From Gyrodactylus bullatarudis (Eukaryota; Platyhelminthes; Monogenea; Gyrodactylidea; Gyrodactylidae), in contig SSNU01000321.1 in NCBI GenBank assembly GCA_012064415.1, positions 1 through 64,000 of the forward strand: DNA of 64,000 nt, given 5' to 3'. This document shows positions 36,345 to 49,398 of this stretch, in pieces. The notes beneath the pieces were generated by a model. The model saw only the letters and a list, made by a program, of their open reading frames with translations. It did no database searches and had not been told where the DNA came from. The first letter of the stretch is position 1, and each line of letters opens with the position of its first letter. A program made the position numbers and the translations under genes.

Positions 36345-37395
36345 TTAACCCTAAGAGTCTGAGTGGGTTATTTTTATCACATACCAGTTCATTATTATTC
36401 ATCAGAAGCGTCAGAAAATAAACCGTTTATCACACATTCGATCTATTAGCCCTAATGTTTTTTAATCACACAAACTAGAAAATTTTGTAACCTTCCCAAA
36501 ATTATTACGCTGATTCCAAATCGGAATTCCTTTTTGAGAGCCCACTTATCATCATTTAAAAAGATAATAGATATTATACTTGGATGAAATTTCGTAAAAC
36601 TGATGAAACCGCTTGTAATTTTGTTTAAATAATCATTGAGCTATTTTTAAATCATTCCACCATGTCTGGCTGAGTCAAATCTTAAACAAAATTTCGGAAA
36701 TTTTCAAATTTTGAACGTTCTTAATATTCTTTTGATTCATATTTTCATTAAAAATGTCTTAATCTTTTACATTAAAAATCCAAGATATGAAAAACAATTT
36801 AAATAAAAAATTTAAACTATTTATAACTGCATAAAATTAATAAAATCGAATATAATTAACAAAAATTTTATTCATATGATACAAGAATCATTTAAAGATT
36901 TGACTCAGCCAGACATGGTGGAATGATTTAAAAATAGCTCAATGATTATTTAAACAAAATTACAAGCGGTTTCATCAGTTTTACGAAATTTCATCCAAGT
37001 ATAATATCTATTATCTTTTTAAATGATGATAAGTGGGCTCTCAAAAAGGAATTCCGATTTGGAATCAGCGTAATAATCAAGTCTAATAGATATTAAAATT
37101 GAAATTTTTTGGTATAGTTGTAGAACAGGATTTAATTTATTTTTGAAACGAAATTACTCTTATTTTTCATGAATATAACAATTCTGATCGCATGTTTGTA
37201 TCGAAAAATTACCCAATATTTTTTCAATAACTCCTGAACTAAAAATAATTACGTGAAAATAACTTTAGATTCGTAATCAGCGTATTCACAAAACCACAAG
37301 ATAGCTAAAAGATTGAGCCTAACCTGTTAGAATGAAAAATAATTTCGAAAAATATTCAAAATCTAACAAAAATATCTGAGTTCACAGAAGGATTA
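36345..37395. mobile_element. F1 element carrying a nested perfect inverted duplication
   Basis: Left end TTAA-CCCTAAGAGTCTGAGTGGGT followed by F1 sequence (TTATTTTTATCACATACCAG, CATTCGATCTATTAG). Right part GATTCGTAATCAGCGTATTC and a degenerate terminus AGGATTAA near 37388-37395. The copy is about twice normal length because 36501-37077 lies inside it. Confidence 0.55.
36501..37077. repeat. Perfect 183-bp inverted repeat with 211-bp spacer
   Basis: Left arm 36501-36683 starts ATTATTACGCTGATTCCAAA; right arm 36895-37077 ends GGAATCAGCGTAATAAT. I compared the two arms base by base and found no mismatch. The spacer is AT-rich. No ORF or target duplication is evident. Perfect identity amid old repeats implies a recent inverted duplication, gene conversion, or an assembly artefact. 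Confidence 0.85.
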
Positions 37396-38866
37396 AGTTT
37401 AGAAAATGTAGAGAAAGTTTTATTCGGCAGATTTCAACTAGGAACTCTGGTCTAGAGTTTAATTTTATGTAGTGATTAACAAATAATGTCCATTGGCTAT
37501 GTCTGGCAAATGTTTCTAACTTGCTTCAATTAAACGGTTTTAAAAAATACCTTTAAGAGACATACAGAACTACAAAAAGCCAGTTTTTTAATCATAAAAA
37601 TACTCAAATTAAATTAATCAGTCCAAATGAATATTCTGATTTTCTGGATGGTTTCCCACCGAATGAGGCGCCGAACATTGAAATAAAAAAATTCATTCGA
37701 ATTTTCCACACAAGTAAGATTAAAAATCAGTAAATAAAAATATGGGGGAGGGCTACAGAATGGAGAGATAGAAAATTATCAGATTTTTTTATCTCCTCGC
37801 ATTGGAAACGAAAGGGGAAAGAAATATATGAGGTGTAATATTCGTTTGTTGGGAGAAATAAAACTAATTGAAGAGCAGTACTGTTACCATTACTATATAA
37901 ATACATAGGGTACTCATATTATTATTATCATAATCAGTAGTATAGTTTACTACTACTTTTGTGTAGGAATAGAAATCCTGATAAATGGGGTGGTGGGGGT
38001 TTTCATTTCTTTATACGTACAATTTTTTTTCAATTCGAAGGATAGATAGTGTATATTTCTGGAGTAAAGTGAATTGAACAAATAATCTTGAAATCTCAAT
38101 CATGCATAGAAAATTTTAATGAAACGAATTTTTGCCTTCTACTTTCTATTCTCTTTGTCGATTTTCTCGTGCTTTCTCACTAATTCTCCTTTTTTCAATT
38201 AAAGAAATTAGATTTATCTTCAATAATTCATCCGAATCCTCCTCAAATTTGATATCCTAGCATTCTCTTACTCATTTTTATGCTCTATCAAAGGGAGAAT
38301 GAATCTAAGTTGATGGAAGAAGAAGGAACTGGATAATATTTTATTATTACAAGAGCTGATTAACTTTAGAGATAGGAAAATTTCATTTGTGAAATATCTC
38401 CTACTCAACGAATCCTTATCTGTCTCAATCTCAAGAATCGAGTGGAACACTCATTTAAATTGGGTACATGAGTACATGGACCAAAACCCCTCAGTTTATT
38501 GCATCGAGGTATAGATAGCCCACTAGAAAAGTGAAGAAAGTAATGGTGAATATTTCGTAAATATTACAGGGAATCTGGAAACTATTGTTAGTCTTAAGAC
38601 TCTCTAGTTAGGGAATCTGGAAACTCGATTTCTAGAATTCGAATTCAATCTATCAGGGGTTTTAGGAAATTTTATTTAAGTCTACAAATTAAATCCCTTA
38701 AATTCTTCATTCCTCAATCTAATCTAATCTGGTCTTGGAATTTGTGAGGTTAAAATTTCGAATTTTACCAAAACTACATTTACTTTATGATCAAAATCAT
38801 TAGGAGATTAAATTCTGCGTCAATAGGTGTTTGAGCTAGTGGAACAAAGAGAAAAAAATGATGTGA

Positions 38867-39103
38867 AAAATAAAATATCAAATAAGTTTAGTTTCAGGAT
38901 TTACCAGATCAGAACTTTCTATCTTTCGATTGAAACCACTCTCAAACATTACCAGTAGTAAAATTTGTGACTGCGGTGCTTCGTATATAGAACGTACGAT
39001 TAGGAAGTTGTCAACAAGATCAAGTTGTCATGATCACCTCAATAAAGATACTGCAGTGACCAGACATCTTAAAAACGAAAAACCATGCTGCTTCGATTTC
39101 TAA
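38867..39103 (+). pseudogene. Penelope-like element remnant (GIY-YIG endonuclease end)
   Basis: The frame is open for 78 codons with no ATG, ending TAA at 39101-39103. It contains KICDCGASYIERTIRKLSTR, then H-D-H and AVTRHLKNEK. The pattern CxCG-xYI-x-T-x-R-x-L-x-x-R...H followed by a late H is the C-terminal GIY-YIG nuclease of Penelope-like retroelements (usually CxCGxxYIGxTxRxLxxR). The Gly after YI is Glu here, and everything upstream (RT domain) is missing, so it is dead. Confidence 0.5.
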
Positions 39104-39157
39104 TTTTTCTATTTTATACAAGAACCCAGGGGATGACAGCAAAGGTGTGTGGGTGAA

Positions 39158-39302
39158 GGAGAAATTCTTCATCAACGTGTCTAAACCTAATTTGTGTGTT
39201 CAAAAGAATTATTAATTTTTAATGGCCTATGTGAGCTTTTCCCCCTTTTTTCTCTTCACTGTTGCTAGTTATTGAAGAGTTTTTGGTGATTTTTTCAGCT
39301 TA
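39158..39302 (-). repeat. Dispersed repeat R6, copy 3
   Basis: Inverted relative to 10670-10830: TGGCCTATGTGAGCTTTT and TTATTGAAGAGTTTTTGGTG are reverse complements of that copy. It follows the Penelope-like relic by about 55 bp. Confidence 0.5.
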
Positions 39303-42000
39303 CATAATTTTCTTATTTCCATTCATGACTCTAATATTCTTTAAGTTATATTATTTCTTTGTAAATTGTAAATTATTATTTTTCATTCAAACTTAAACTT
39401 TTATCATTTTCAAAGAGAGACCAATGATGATCCTTTAAGAAATGCACAATCGGTTATAAATATATTTTTTCACATATTTCTAAAGTAGTAAAAATGGAAA
39501 TTTTGAAAAGTGGATTTCAATACATTGTAATTAATTTTGAAAATCTTTAGAAATTCAACTCACAACCAATGGCAACTTAATCTTTATCCGATTTCAATAA
39601 AGTAGAGTAAGCGAAAGAGATTGCAATAAAAAACCTTGCCACAGAATTAAAACAATCTATCTAGTAGCTTTGAATATTACCAGAATTTCAATTTAAAAGT
39701 TACATTAATTTAGTTTAACAAATTTTAAATTATACAATGCAAAAAATTGGTTTTAATGATTACATTAAAAAATCATAAACTCTGGACTGGAAATTTTATT
39801 ATTTAATTGACTGCATTTGGAAATAATAAATAAAATTAATGGTGTAATTTGAAAAACAATACATTTAAGCAATTAGAGGAACATGTCATAGTTCACTCGT
39901 GAATTCGTGGATATTTTTATATTATTACATTTGATTTATTATTCCAAAAAATTACTTAATATTTACTAACATGCTAAATTTATATATTTATTCGACATTT
40001 GTTTTATAAGGAATTCTCAATAGGATTTATTATTTCTTCATTTAGAGTTTTCACAATGCATTTGTAGTTAAATTGTAGAGAATATAGAAAATCTTACTTA
40101 GGGTCTTAATATATTTCCAATTCCCTTGGTACTTTTATTGTTATATTAAAAGTTTAGAATGTTTTACTTTTAATCTGTAAATAATCGAGTTAAATTAAAA
40201 TAATTCGTTTTCCATCTATGAGAATAAAGTAGAATTCGATAAAGGTTACACACACCTTACTAGAGAGAATTATCAGATATCTACCTCTTTTTTCCAATCG
40301 AGAGAAAATTCATGCCGAGATAATAAAGAAACAAAGTTCAAAGAGCCAGGCTTGAATTTTTCAAAAGTAAAATAGCCCAATGTCTTACCTGTAATTTGGA
40401 CACCTAGAACGATAGTTCTTAATTTCTCTTCTTCCATAGAGAAGATTAATTTGTTTAGCATAATTAATGGATACAACAAAAGTGAAGAGAACACAGCTTT
40501 TTCTTGAAGAATTCTTGCAAAAAATATTCACCTCTCCGATAGTTTTCTTAAAGGGAAAATTCAACCGGAAAAAAAACTTGAAACCCGGATAATTAAATAA
40601 TAGAAACAGTAAAAGTGGGTCCAACCTAATGATAGATATGCCCAAGATCAGACTATTTTTTATGAGGAAATGATAGAGAAACTAACACTTGGGAGGTGAC
40701 AATTATTCATGAGTCATGAATAGAATAAAATCAATAAATTTATTAGTTTCACACACGGAATTCTTTGTCAGCTTGTTATTTATTCATAATATTTTACAAT
40801 AAATTACCTCTATTCTAACCAAAATTCCACTGTCTAGACAAGCTAAAGAGTTAAATTTGAAAATAATTTTCGAGAGTATTCCTCCAAGTTTAGATTCCTG
40901 TTTAAAACTTTTAATTAGAAACATAATGACACTAAATTTTTCAGTTTACTTCTGAATCTCAATCTGACTACTACAAGTAAATAAATGAACAATGCCCAAT
41001 TCAAGAAATTTCATCAAGAATACCTTCAAAATTTCAGAAGCCTACCCATGATAATTATTTATTAGAGGACCGCTTTTCCCCCTTGGATATTTATTGACAC
41101 GCCGCTATATTTTCAGGCTGAAAAGGTATGCTCGAATTTGTATTTCAAATTACTTCAGAGTTTGATCATTTTGTTCAGAAATTTTCTAGATCCTTCTTCA
41201 GAGGCCGTATAAATAATTCAATTTTGCTAATTTCTTGAAGATGTATTTATATCAATCTCGCTTATTTCGTAGAGAGTTTCTATAGCCTAAATCAAGGTTA
41301 ATTAACAGAAAAATACTCCTTCCTAAAGTTAATTAGCTCAGTTTGATTCTTACCCTTCTCTATCTCTCTTGTGTGTCTTTTCTCATTAGAATTTCGCATG
41401 AGAGAAAAACCTCACATTTTTTGTCCAGATTGTAAGATTGTGCAAAGGTTTTTCCCAGCGTTGACATTTTCACACTTGACAATTGTATTCATAAATATAC
41501 GTTTTCCCTCAGAGAGGATATATATCCTTCGATATTCATCCATAGAATTAATATTTTTACTTACGCTAAAAAATTTCTATAAAGCAAGTGTTCCATGCTG
41601 ACTGAGAAATGAAGCAGTGAATGCAATAAAAATGAAAATGGGTTCAAAGGTCAAGAAATTAAATTGTCCCTTGGAGAGAAAAAAGAGGAGACGTGTGAAA
41701 TGAAAATATACACAAACGATATCGAATTCACAATGACTTGGTAACAAATTTGTTTCAGACAAGAATAAAAGTGTATGAAAAATAGTGAAAGAAATATGAA
41801 AAAGGTTGAGAATTTGGGAATTTATATAAAAAGAATACAATAACTTGTATCAAATATCTCACGTCTTTTTCGGGATTCAAGTGATTAAATGCATTTTACA
41901 TAATCAAGGACCCTGGAGGACCAGTTGGTTGAATTCGTACCCATAGAGCTTGCGATTAGAATCTCGATGAAACCATCAGGTTTACTGATGATCCCTAATG
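39303..42000. other. Intergenic, no gene recognised
   Basis: AT-rich. The overlapping minus frames at 40273-40645, 41371-41601 (plus) and 41577-41840 have no domain, splice or promoter support. Confidence 0.4.
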
Positions 42001-42007
42001 ATGGTGA

Positions 42008-42430
42008 TATAAAGCTGATTGAAATGAAGTTGAGAATCAATGATTTTTACGAAAACCTCGATCTTTACATCAAAAATTCGAATAATTTAAAGGTTTTTTG
42101 GAATCCTACTCATGTTGCCTAATTTGAATTAAAAATTTCTGAAAAAATTTTTTTTAAAGAAAAACGTGGTCATTTTAAAAATTTTGATTTGGCGCCCAAA
42201 TCTCATTTTTACGAACTTTGAACTAAAATTTTTATTGATCTAAAAGATTTTTTTCTGGATATCAATAAGACAATAAATCCGAATATGGTGAATGCATAAC
42301 TCGTTTGGGAGTCGAATTTCGATTTTTGATCATTTTCACTACTTGAAAATTGATGAAATTTCGACAAATCGAAATCCCTTGAAAATGGTAGCAAGCGAAC
42401 AACGTTATAGTAAATTTAGAATTGTTTCTC
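42008..42430. mobile_element. R1 fold-back element, truncated
   Basis: Starts TATAAAGCTGATTGAAATGA and carries the R1 arm (TCCTACTCATGTTGCC, GATTTGGCGCCCAAATCTCA). The interior (CTCGTTTGGGAGTCGAATTT, ATTTTCACTACTTGAAAATT) matches the centre of the 54738 copy in inverse orientation. The right arm is lost. Confidence 0.6.
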
Positions 42431-42433
42431 AGT

Positions 42434-42795
42434 TCTAAACCTAATTTATATGAAGGTAAGAGTTTACAATTTTTACAAAAATCCTCGAAATTTTTCTTTG
42501 GAAAGTCAGGGAGAAAACAATTTTTCAATTCCATGATGAAATGAGCCAATAAATGTTGGCTTCTTTTAGCGAATTTGAATTCTTTTTTCAATGTTGATTT
42601 GAAATATCAGCATTTAAACTGCTTGAAATCTTCGAAAACGATAAAAAGTGTACAAATTAGTTTATATGGGACTAAAATTTCGGGGTTTTACAACAATATA
42701 TTCATTCCTTATGAAAATATTAAGATTTTATATAAAGATTACATGTATCTCAATTTCCAAATTTCAGCGAGTTTGAATTTCTTCAGGAATTATTG
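42434..42795. mobile_element. R2 fold-back element, partial
   Basis: Starts AAACCTAATTTATATGAAGG and has the R2 TTTACAATTTTTACAAAAAT arm, abutting the preceding R1 copy. Frames at 42262-42591 (minus) and 42575-42796 are element sequence. Confidence 0.55.
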
Positions 42796-43819
42796 ATTCC
42801 TCATGTCTAGGTTTGTATTTCTGACTGGTTAGTAAAAAAGGGAAAATTACTCCCAAAAGTAATTTCAGAGAATTTGTAATTATAAAGTGTAAAAGAGGAA
42901 AAAAAGTATTTTCGTCCAAACCCAGAAAAATGTTGGCTTTCTAACCTCTCTCTCCCCATTCCATCTAATTCAGTCTTTTTCTGCAACTACTTCTACGTTG
43001 TTGTTGTTGTTTAGCTTGCCTGTCTTACTCCTATATATCTTTCTCTCTCTTACTTTTACTGGTTTTAGTGTAGTTATATTCCTTTTTAGTAATAAAAATT
43101 ATTGATAAGAAAAAAATCACATTAAATATTCATTGAGAAAAGTGATGTACAAAAAACCCAGTACAATACATATTCATTTTTAGCTGGCATTTTATTTTTT
43201 TACATTTTGCTCTGTCCAACTTCTCAATGCGTTCCAGTACAAAGTGTGTGTGTCTCATCTTTCTATTTAGTAAAGATATAGAGAAATAGGAGCAACTCTA
43301 TATAGTGTTCCTCGATACAGTGAATATGAGAAGATTAAGGCATTGTGTACCATATACACACATCTTTATTATTATTATTATTACAGTAATTATAACCTCC
43401 ATTTCTTCCTATAAATGTTGGATAGATAGAATGGTGCATTGTTTTAACATAAAATATATCAGCATCAGACACAAGGAGAAAGAGTCAGATATAGGGTACA
43501 CATAAAAAAACATAAATATTAAACGGCAAGACCAAATTAAATTACAATTCCTTTCTATGTATACAGGTAACCATATATTGCAGAGGGATTTCTGTGTCTA
43601 ATCACATCTCTGACTCATGTGTATTTCCACAACTAAAGGTGTTTATTCATCTTGGAAATCAACAAGGAAATCATGATGAAATGTCATCGATAATCTATTA
43701 ATCACCATTTATTTTAAGCCTTTATGCTCACTCTTCCAGTTTTTCAACTCATCTTTATTTTTTGAATTCCATAAAGAAATGATCCAATGAGCTGTTGAGA
43801 TAAAAATTTGAATCTAGCC

Positions 43820-43985
43820 AAAATTAGGGGCTAATCTGTAGAACATTTTCCCCCTCTTGTTTTGCAGAGACTAACGCTTTTAACATCGATGAAATGAAAA
43901 CGAATCACTTGCGGTGAGACCAACACGATTCAAAGTAAACTTAGAGAGAAATAGGAGGGGGCAACAGTTCTCTAATTTAACCAAA
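43820..43985 (+). repeat. Dispersed repeat R5, copy 2
   Basis: GGGGCTAATCTGTAGAACAT...CCCCTCTTGTTTTGCAG...ACATCGATGAAATGAAAACG, shared with 49668-49770 (same strand) and 30564-30690 (opposite strand). The minus frame 43880-44083 is a shadow of it. Confidence 0.55.
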
Positions 43986-44315
43986 TTAGGCCATTTTACG
44001 AATTTCGAAAATGCTCTCAATTCCAACGTTTTCAAGTTTGAGCTCAAAAATTTTATGTGGTAAATATTGCCCAAATGATTCAAATATATTTGATTCTGAT
44101 TTTAATGAAAAAATTCATTGAAAGGACAAAGATTGAAAGACAAGTGAATAATTAAGATAAAGATTTGATTTCACCGGTTCTCATATTATATGAATATTCT
44201 CTTACACCGGTTAAATATTTATACAAAATTATTGACAAAATTGAGATCCTCTGATGGATTTGGCAAAAGAAGATGAGAAAAAAGTTAATTTTTCAACTTT
44301 TAAGATCCGAAATAT

Positions 44316-44430
44316 CAGTGTGGCGTAGTAGTATCTTCCTCACCTCTCATAAGGACACCATTCTATTCTTGTTCAAACCCTCCCACACCGGAAAGTCTAT
44401 CCCTTTCATAATTACTCGTATATTATTTCA
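44316..44430 (+). mobile_element. tRNA-derived SINE-like element, copy 2
   Basis: Best-preserved tRNA-like head. TGGCGTAGTAG (44321-44331) fits the Pol III A-box consensus TRGYNNARNNG. TGTTCAAACCC (44370-44380) is B-box-like. GTGTGG at 44318-44323 can pair with CCACAC at 44383-44388, giving a 71-nt tRNA-sized unit. The T-stem is not preserved, so it is not a functional tRNA gene. The tail is A/T-rich. Confidence 0.5.
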
Positions 44431-44434
44431 AAAA

Positions 44435-44620
44435 AAATTTCAATCGCTTTGAATCCTTGAAATCAATAGACATTTTGAAAATGTGGGAATTTGAAGTCAG
44501 ATTTAGTATTTTTATTTCAACATCGTGGAATTCAAAAAATAAATTTTTTCAAGACTATCCGGAGAAAAATATCGAGATTTTTTTGTAATAATATTGAATT
44601 CTCATCTCATAGGAATTTGG
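44435..44620. mobile_element. R2 arm, solo
   Basis: Contains the R2 right-arm phrases TTTGAATCCTTGAAATCAAT, GGAATTCAAAAAATAAATTT and GGAGAAAAATATCGAG, ending TTCTCATCTCATAG. The plus frame 44491-44694 is arm sequence. Confidence 0.45.
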
Positions 44621-46116
44621 GTTCGATTTTTCAACAAAAAATTACCAGAAAAGAATTACAAGAGACAATAGTAGCAAATTTAATTATTACTTGAAATACT
44701 TTTTTACACATATCAGGACTAGTTTTTACAGCAATTAATTATTTTCACAACTTGTAGCAATGAGAGAGAGAGAGAGAGGGTGTAATAACTTTGAAAATAC
44801 ACTTCCCTCTCTGAAATAAAAGATTTATGAGACTTGGAAATTTATCAAGTATGCCGAAAAATTATCAGACTTTTCTATTTATTAAAAGTGATAATAATCT
44901 ATTAAATTTTCCACCGATTTACTTTTCATTTAATTCTTTCAATTTCAAGATTTTTTCAAACTCGAATGTAAATTTATTCTTTATCAAAGATTCTAAGCTT
45001 ATTATAGAGAAATTAAAAAGGTTTTAGAAAAACTAATCACAATTTTTTATCAAGGTCTGTGAATCTAGTAGAAATATCATTGAAATAAGATGGTATTCTC
45101 TCTAAAAGGTTCATTTTCGAAATACAAAAGTGGGCTCTGATTCTTTTAGTCTATTATTTCTCGATTATTACTAGGGATCGATTCCATAAGGTTTTTATTC
45201 CGTAAAGTTTTATCGAAGGTGTCTTTGACGTAGTAGATCAACTCTGAGAGGTGCATTTGGGTGGGACTGATGGAAGAATTTAAGAAAACATAGGGGTCAA
45301 ATTTATACTGTTGATAGAGCTTACAGCTAAGGGATTCCAAATTTAAGAACAATACTGAACAATTCGCGTAAATCTAATTATATCGTACAATAATATCTGA
45401 ATCTGAAATTGGATACTTCATAGAATTGACTCTGTTTAAACTGTTTCAATCCATATTGAGACGATTTTTTCCACGACTGTCGTCTATAGATAATGATAAT
45501 AATTTCAAGATATTCAAAATCTAAATTTTATAACCTAATAGCTACATGTCTCTAGTGAATAGCCCTTGAAATAGTACTTGGAAAATTAAGAATTATCAAA
45601 ATCACATTTAAAGAGTTTTTTTTGGTTAACTTGCAAACTTTCCATTTTTGATATTGTAAATTTTATTGCTCTTCTAATAGGAGAAGAAATAATTTAAAGC
45701 GATCACATGGTCAAATAATAATTTAGCAATTTTGATTTTCAAAATTATCCTCAATCTTTGTTTGCATTAGGCATATATAAATATACACACGTTATCTTCC
45801 TATTACATTTCCATTTTGAATAAATATTTATTATATTTATTCTTAAGAGGTATGGGTCTAGTCAGGAAATTTTTGATGGCCTAGATCAAATCAAGATTAA
45901 GACTCCTTTAGGCAATTACAGATAAAATCATTCATGATAACAGCGCTAAAAGTAATTTTAAAAAGCAATCTTGAAAGGTTGAACAACTGAATTATTAAAT
46001 TTATTATTTTTTGAAAGGTTCTAAAATGACAATATCCGATTCGATACGGTCTGTATTTTTTAACTTGACACTAGAGTATCTTTCTTCTTCGATTGATTAT
46101 TTTATAAGGTCTTTGG

Positions 46117-46339
46117 TTAACCCTTTCGGTGCCAATGGACATTGGTGTATGTCCATTTTCCAATTTTTTTGAACCTTCATAACTCAACCAGTAGGTTTCT
46201 GGATCAATTAAAGTTTAAGTTTAAGCCCACAATGTGAACTTGCATTAGTAATTTTTTTGGCCAAATAACTTGGTATCTTCATAGCTAAATTTTGGTTTTT
46301 ATAAACATTGTGAAATAGTCTCGGCACCGATAGGGTTAA
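46117..46339. mobile_element. F2 piggyBac-type MITE, complete
   Basis: TTAA-CCCTTTCGGTGCC at the left and GGCACCGATAGGG-TTAA at the right; 223 bp, non-coding, with an inner ATGGACATTGGTGTATGTCCAT palindrome. Another copy is at 56533-56967 and a fragment at 58865-58910. Confidence 0.7.
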
Positions 46340-46619
46340 CAAACAGTACGCTTAAACCTTTGGTGTAATAAAAAATGATACTGCTTGTTAGGGATAGATA
46401 TTTTAATTTTAATATTTTCAATTTCATTTTTTCTGGATGAAAATGTGGTTCAGAATGAATATATGTTTCGAGTTATATAAAGTTTTATTCAAAATTATTT
46501 TCTATTAAAGTGGCAGTGATAGTGTCAAAGTTCCATTTTTACTCAAAAATCTCAAAAATTTGATATTATTAATTTCAAGTAGTCATCGAAGATTTAGAGA
46601 TTATGATAGAAATAATTGA

Positions 46620-46937
46620 TCCGTAAGACTTATTTTACTTATATTTCTCCGTTTATGTAGCATTCCATCAAACGGGTTTGCAAAAATAAGACTTCTGAGA
46701 CACCGAAGGAACTACAGATGTCTCAAGCTTGCTAATGACAACATTCAATGTCTTTGGAATCCGAAACTAAATCAAAGAGTCCTAAGAAATAATAAAGTCA
46801 AATTGAATAGACCTCTAAATAATGCACTAAAATCCCTGTACTTCTTCGATAGACTTCCATCATTATTTAACGAAATTGCCCGAAAAGACATTCAATTTAC
46901 TAAAAGAGATTTATATGCATATCTTGAAAATTTTTGA
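46620..46937 (+). pseudogene. Retroelement-tail-like coding relic
   Basis: A 105-codon frame without ATG, ending TGA at 46935-46937. It contains RHRRNYRCLKLAN, CLWNPKLNQRV and a C-terminal FFDRLPSLFNEIARKD...YLENF. The layout (basic part, then LP-x-x-x-x-x-I, then FxxxLxxYL at the end) recalls the extreme C-terminus of non-LTR reverse transcriptases. AATAAATATTTATTTATTCA-type AT repeats follow, like a retroelement tail. No RT motifs are present, so identity is tentative. Confidence 0.28.
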
Positions 46938-49398
46938 TATTATTATATATCTTATATTTATGATATAATTAGACAATAAATATTTATTTATTCATTCATA
47001 TTGAAAATAATTTGAAGAAAAACATTGTAGCTTCTATTATGAGAAGAATGGCCGAAATTAAATTCAGCAAATTTTTCATCACGTTAATTTTAATACGAAA
47101 TCATTGTTTCTATTGCAATCAGTTCATAAATAGATTTCGGACCATATGTTTTATACATCATTCGAATTCTCCTAACGATTCTAATTTCGACCCAGGCTAG
47201 AAATTGAGAATTTGCAAAATCTATCTATACTGCTTGTTATTATTTCCCAGCCAAATTTCCAAAGGTAAAAAAATCAGATCTCCAATATCATCTGAATCAG
47301 CTACAGAAAACGTCACAAATTTTTAGAGATTTGAGGTGAATTTTTTTCCACAAAATCAGCTTCAAAAATTTTTTCAGGTCGATTATCGATAACTGGTACA
47401 TTACGAGTGTTTGAGATTACTAAATCTAGACAGATTGCCCATCGTGTAATATCAAAGTGTTCAAATTCCGTCAAAAGTGATAATCTAGATCCTGTCTACG
47501 GGCGATGGCAGTCTATGTCGTCTATTATATCTCAAAATATTTCTCCCTAATCTAGATGCATTTTAAGTATTTTTAAATAAAAGTTCAACTTTTCTTAAGA
47601 AGGAAAGTTGCTTTACTTGACATTTAGATGAAATTGTTCAAAAATTAAATGTATATTTTTGAATCGTTTTCAAAACTCGATGATTAAATATCCAGATGAA
47701 GAGTCGTTCAACGAAATCCAAAATAATTCACTTTGAATTATCCATGATTACTAGGATTATATTAAAGGAATTCAATTTTAGTAATAAGTTATTGAAATAG
47801 TCTCAGATATTTAGAGTTATGAGTTATGTTCTAATAATAATAATGCTGAATTTTCCCTTTTACGCATTCAACAGCAAGAACCGATCAGACTGCTTACAAC
47901 CTTGTCCATAAAAAGGGATCATTTCATGATTTTTCATCATGTCTATATATTTCCTGTTATTCTTTTCAATTCCATAGTTCAGCCCTAAAGTGTATATGTA
48001 GATAAATCACTTTGAATGATTAAAAACCACTTTTTGGACTAGATAGATGCATCCTGAAATTGATCATTCTTGTGTTGAATCTATTGATTTTTACATGCTT
48101 AATGTCAACAGTTGTTGATATTTTATTCTCTCGTTATCCCTTCAAATAGTAGAGCTTTAATTTCAACTTTAAAATAATGTATTATAACGGAGAAATACAA
48201 AGTATTTTTGTTGATTTAAATCGCTTTTCTTAATGTACTTCAGTTTTAAATATAAAACAAAAACATTAAACGTCTTAAATTTGTAAGTAAGCGATGTTTG
48301 GTTTCTTCATACAGTATCTGAATTATTATAATTTTCTCATTAGATAATTTCTCCTATGAAATCTATTATTTTATAACCAGACTACTTGAAAGCGTCAAAC
48401 GATTTTTCCACTTGATCACCTTATCGGTATTAAGTTAATACTATTAACTATGGTATATCCCAAATTCTTTCATTTTACAGCAAGCCTTCAAAAATAGCTC
48501 TCATTTATAGAGAATCTTTTTGAAAAATGTAGCAAAATTTAATAATCATAATAAAATATGGTTAGGAATGAAAAGAAATGCGTCAGAAGAGAAAGTTTTT
48601 TAAAGCGAATATGTAGTCTGCACTATACATTTTTTTGGTCTCAAGAGATTTGAAATTTAAAATTGAATTCTGATATCGCAGTAAGATAATCGTTCCACTT
48701 GTAGATAGCACTATTCCCAGTGGAAATCTTTTTATTTCCTCAGAACTATTAATAGTATTATTAATTTCTTGAAAATATTCTGGAATAAGGGTCTCTCAAA
48801 AGTAACTAAACTAAATTCAGACTGATTCTTATTCTGGATTTTTAAAGCTGACTGACACATGCTTCAATAAAAAATAATGCTTAGAATTGATAGTTCCATC
48901 AGAAAAGTTGGTACTAATCTGAAAATTTTGATGAAATAATGAAAATCATAAATTGCCAAATTCATCAAGAACAGCTTTAGAATCATTGAAAAAAGGAAAT
49001 ATTTATTTGGGAACTTAGTTCACTAAAAATAAAATCCATTTCATTCTAATTGGGAGCATAAATCAGTTTGTACTTCTCATAGAAAACAATATTTCAAAGA
49101 TTTTTGATTTTGTATTACTCATCCTTATGTATCCACAAGTCCACACTTTTTTTCATTCCATTAGAGCTATTTGAGCTATATATTATGAAATATAGACGAG
49201 GCGAGATAGAAAATTGTATCGAAAATGAATGTTACACTCTCACGAAAATGTGACATTGAAATCTGAGATTTTCAACAAATCTCTGGAAATAATCATAAAT
49301 TAAGATCTTTATGTTAATTTTAATACGAATACTCTTATTTAATTTTTCTAATTATTCTATTAGCAACTGGAACATTTGTAAATGAATATCTTATCAGC

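Noticed and set aside
44318..44388. Functional tRNA gene
   Set aside because: A-box, B-box-like motif and acceptor pairing are present, but the T-stem does not pair and the unit recurs with a common tail, so it is a SINE-like element.
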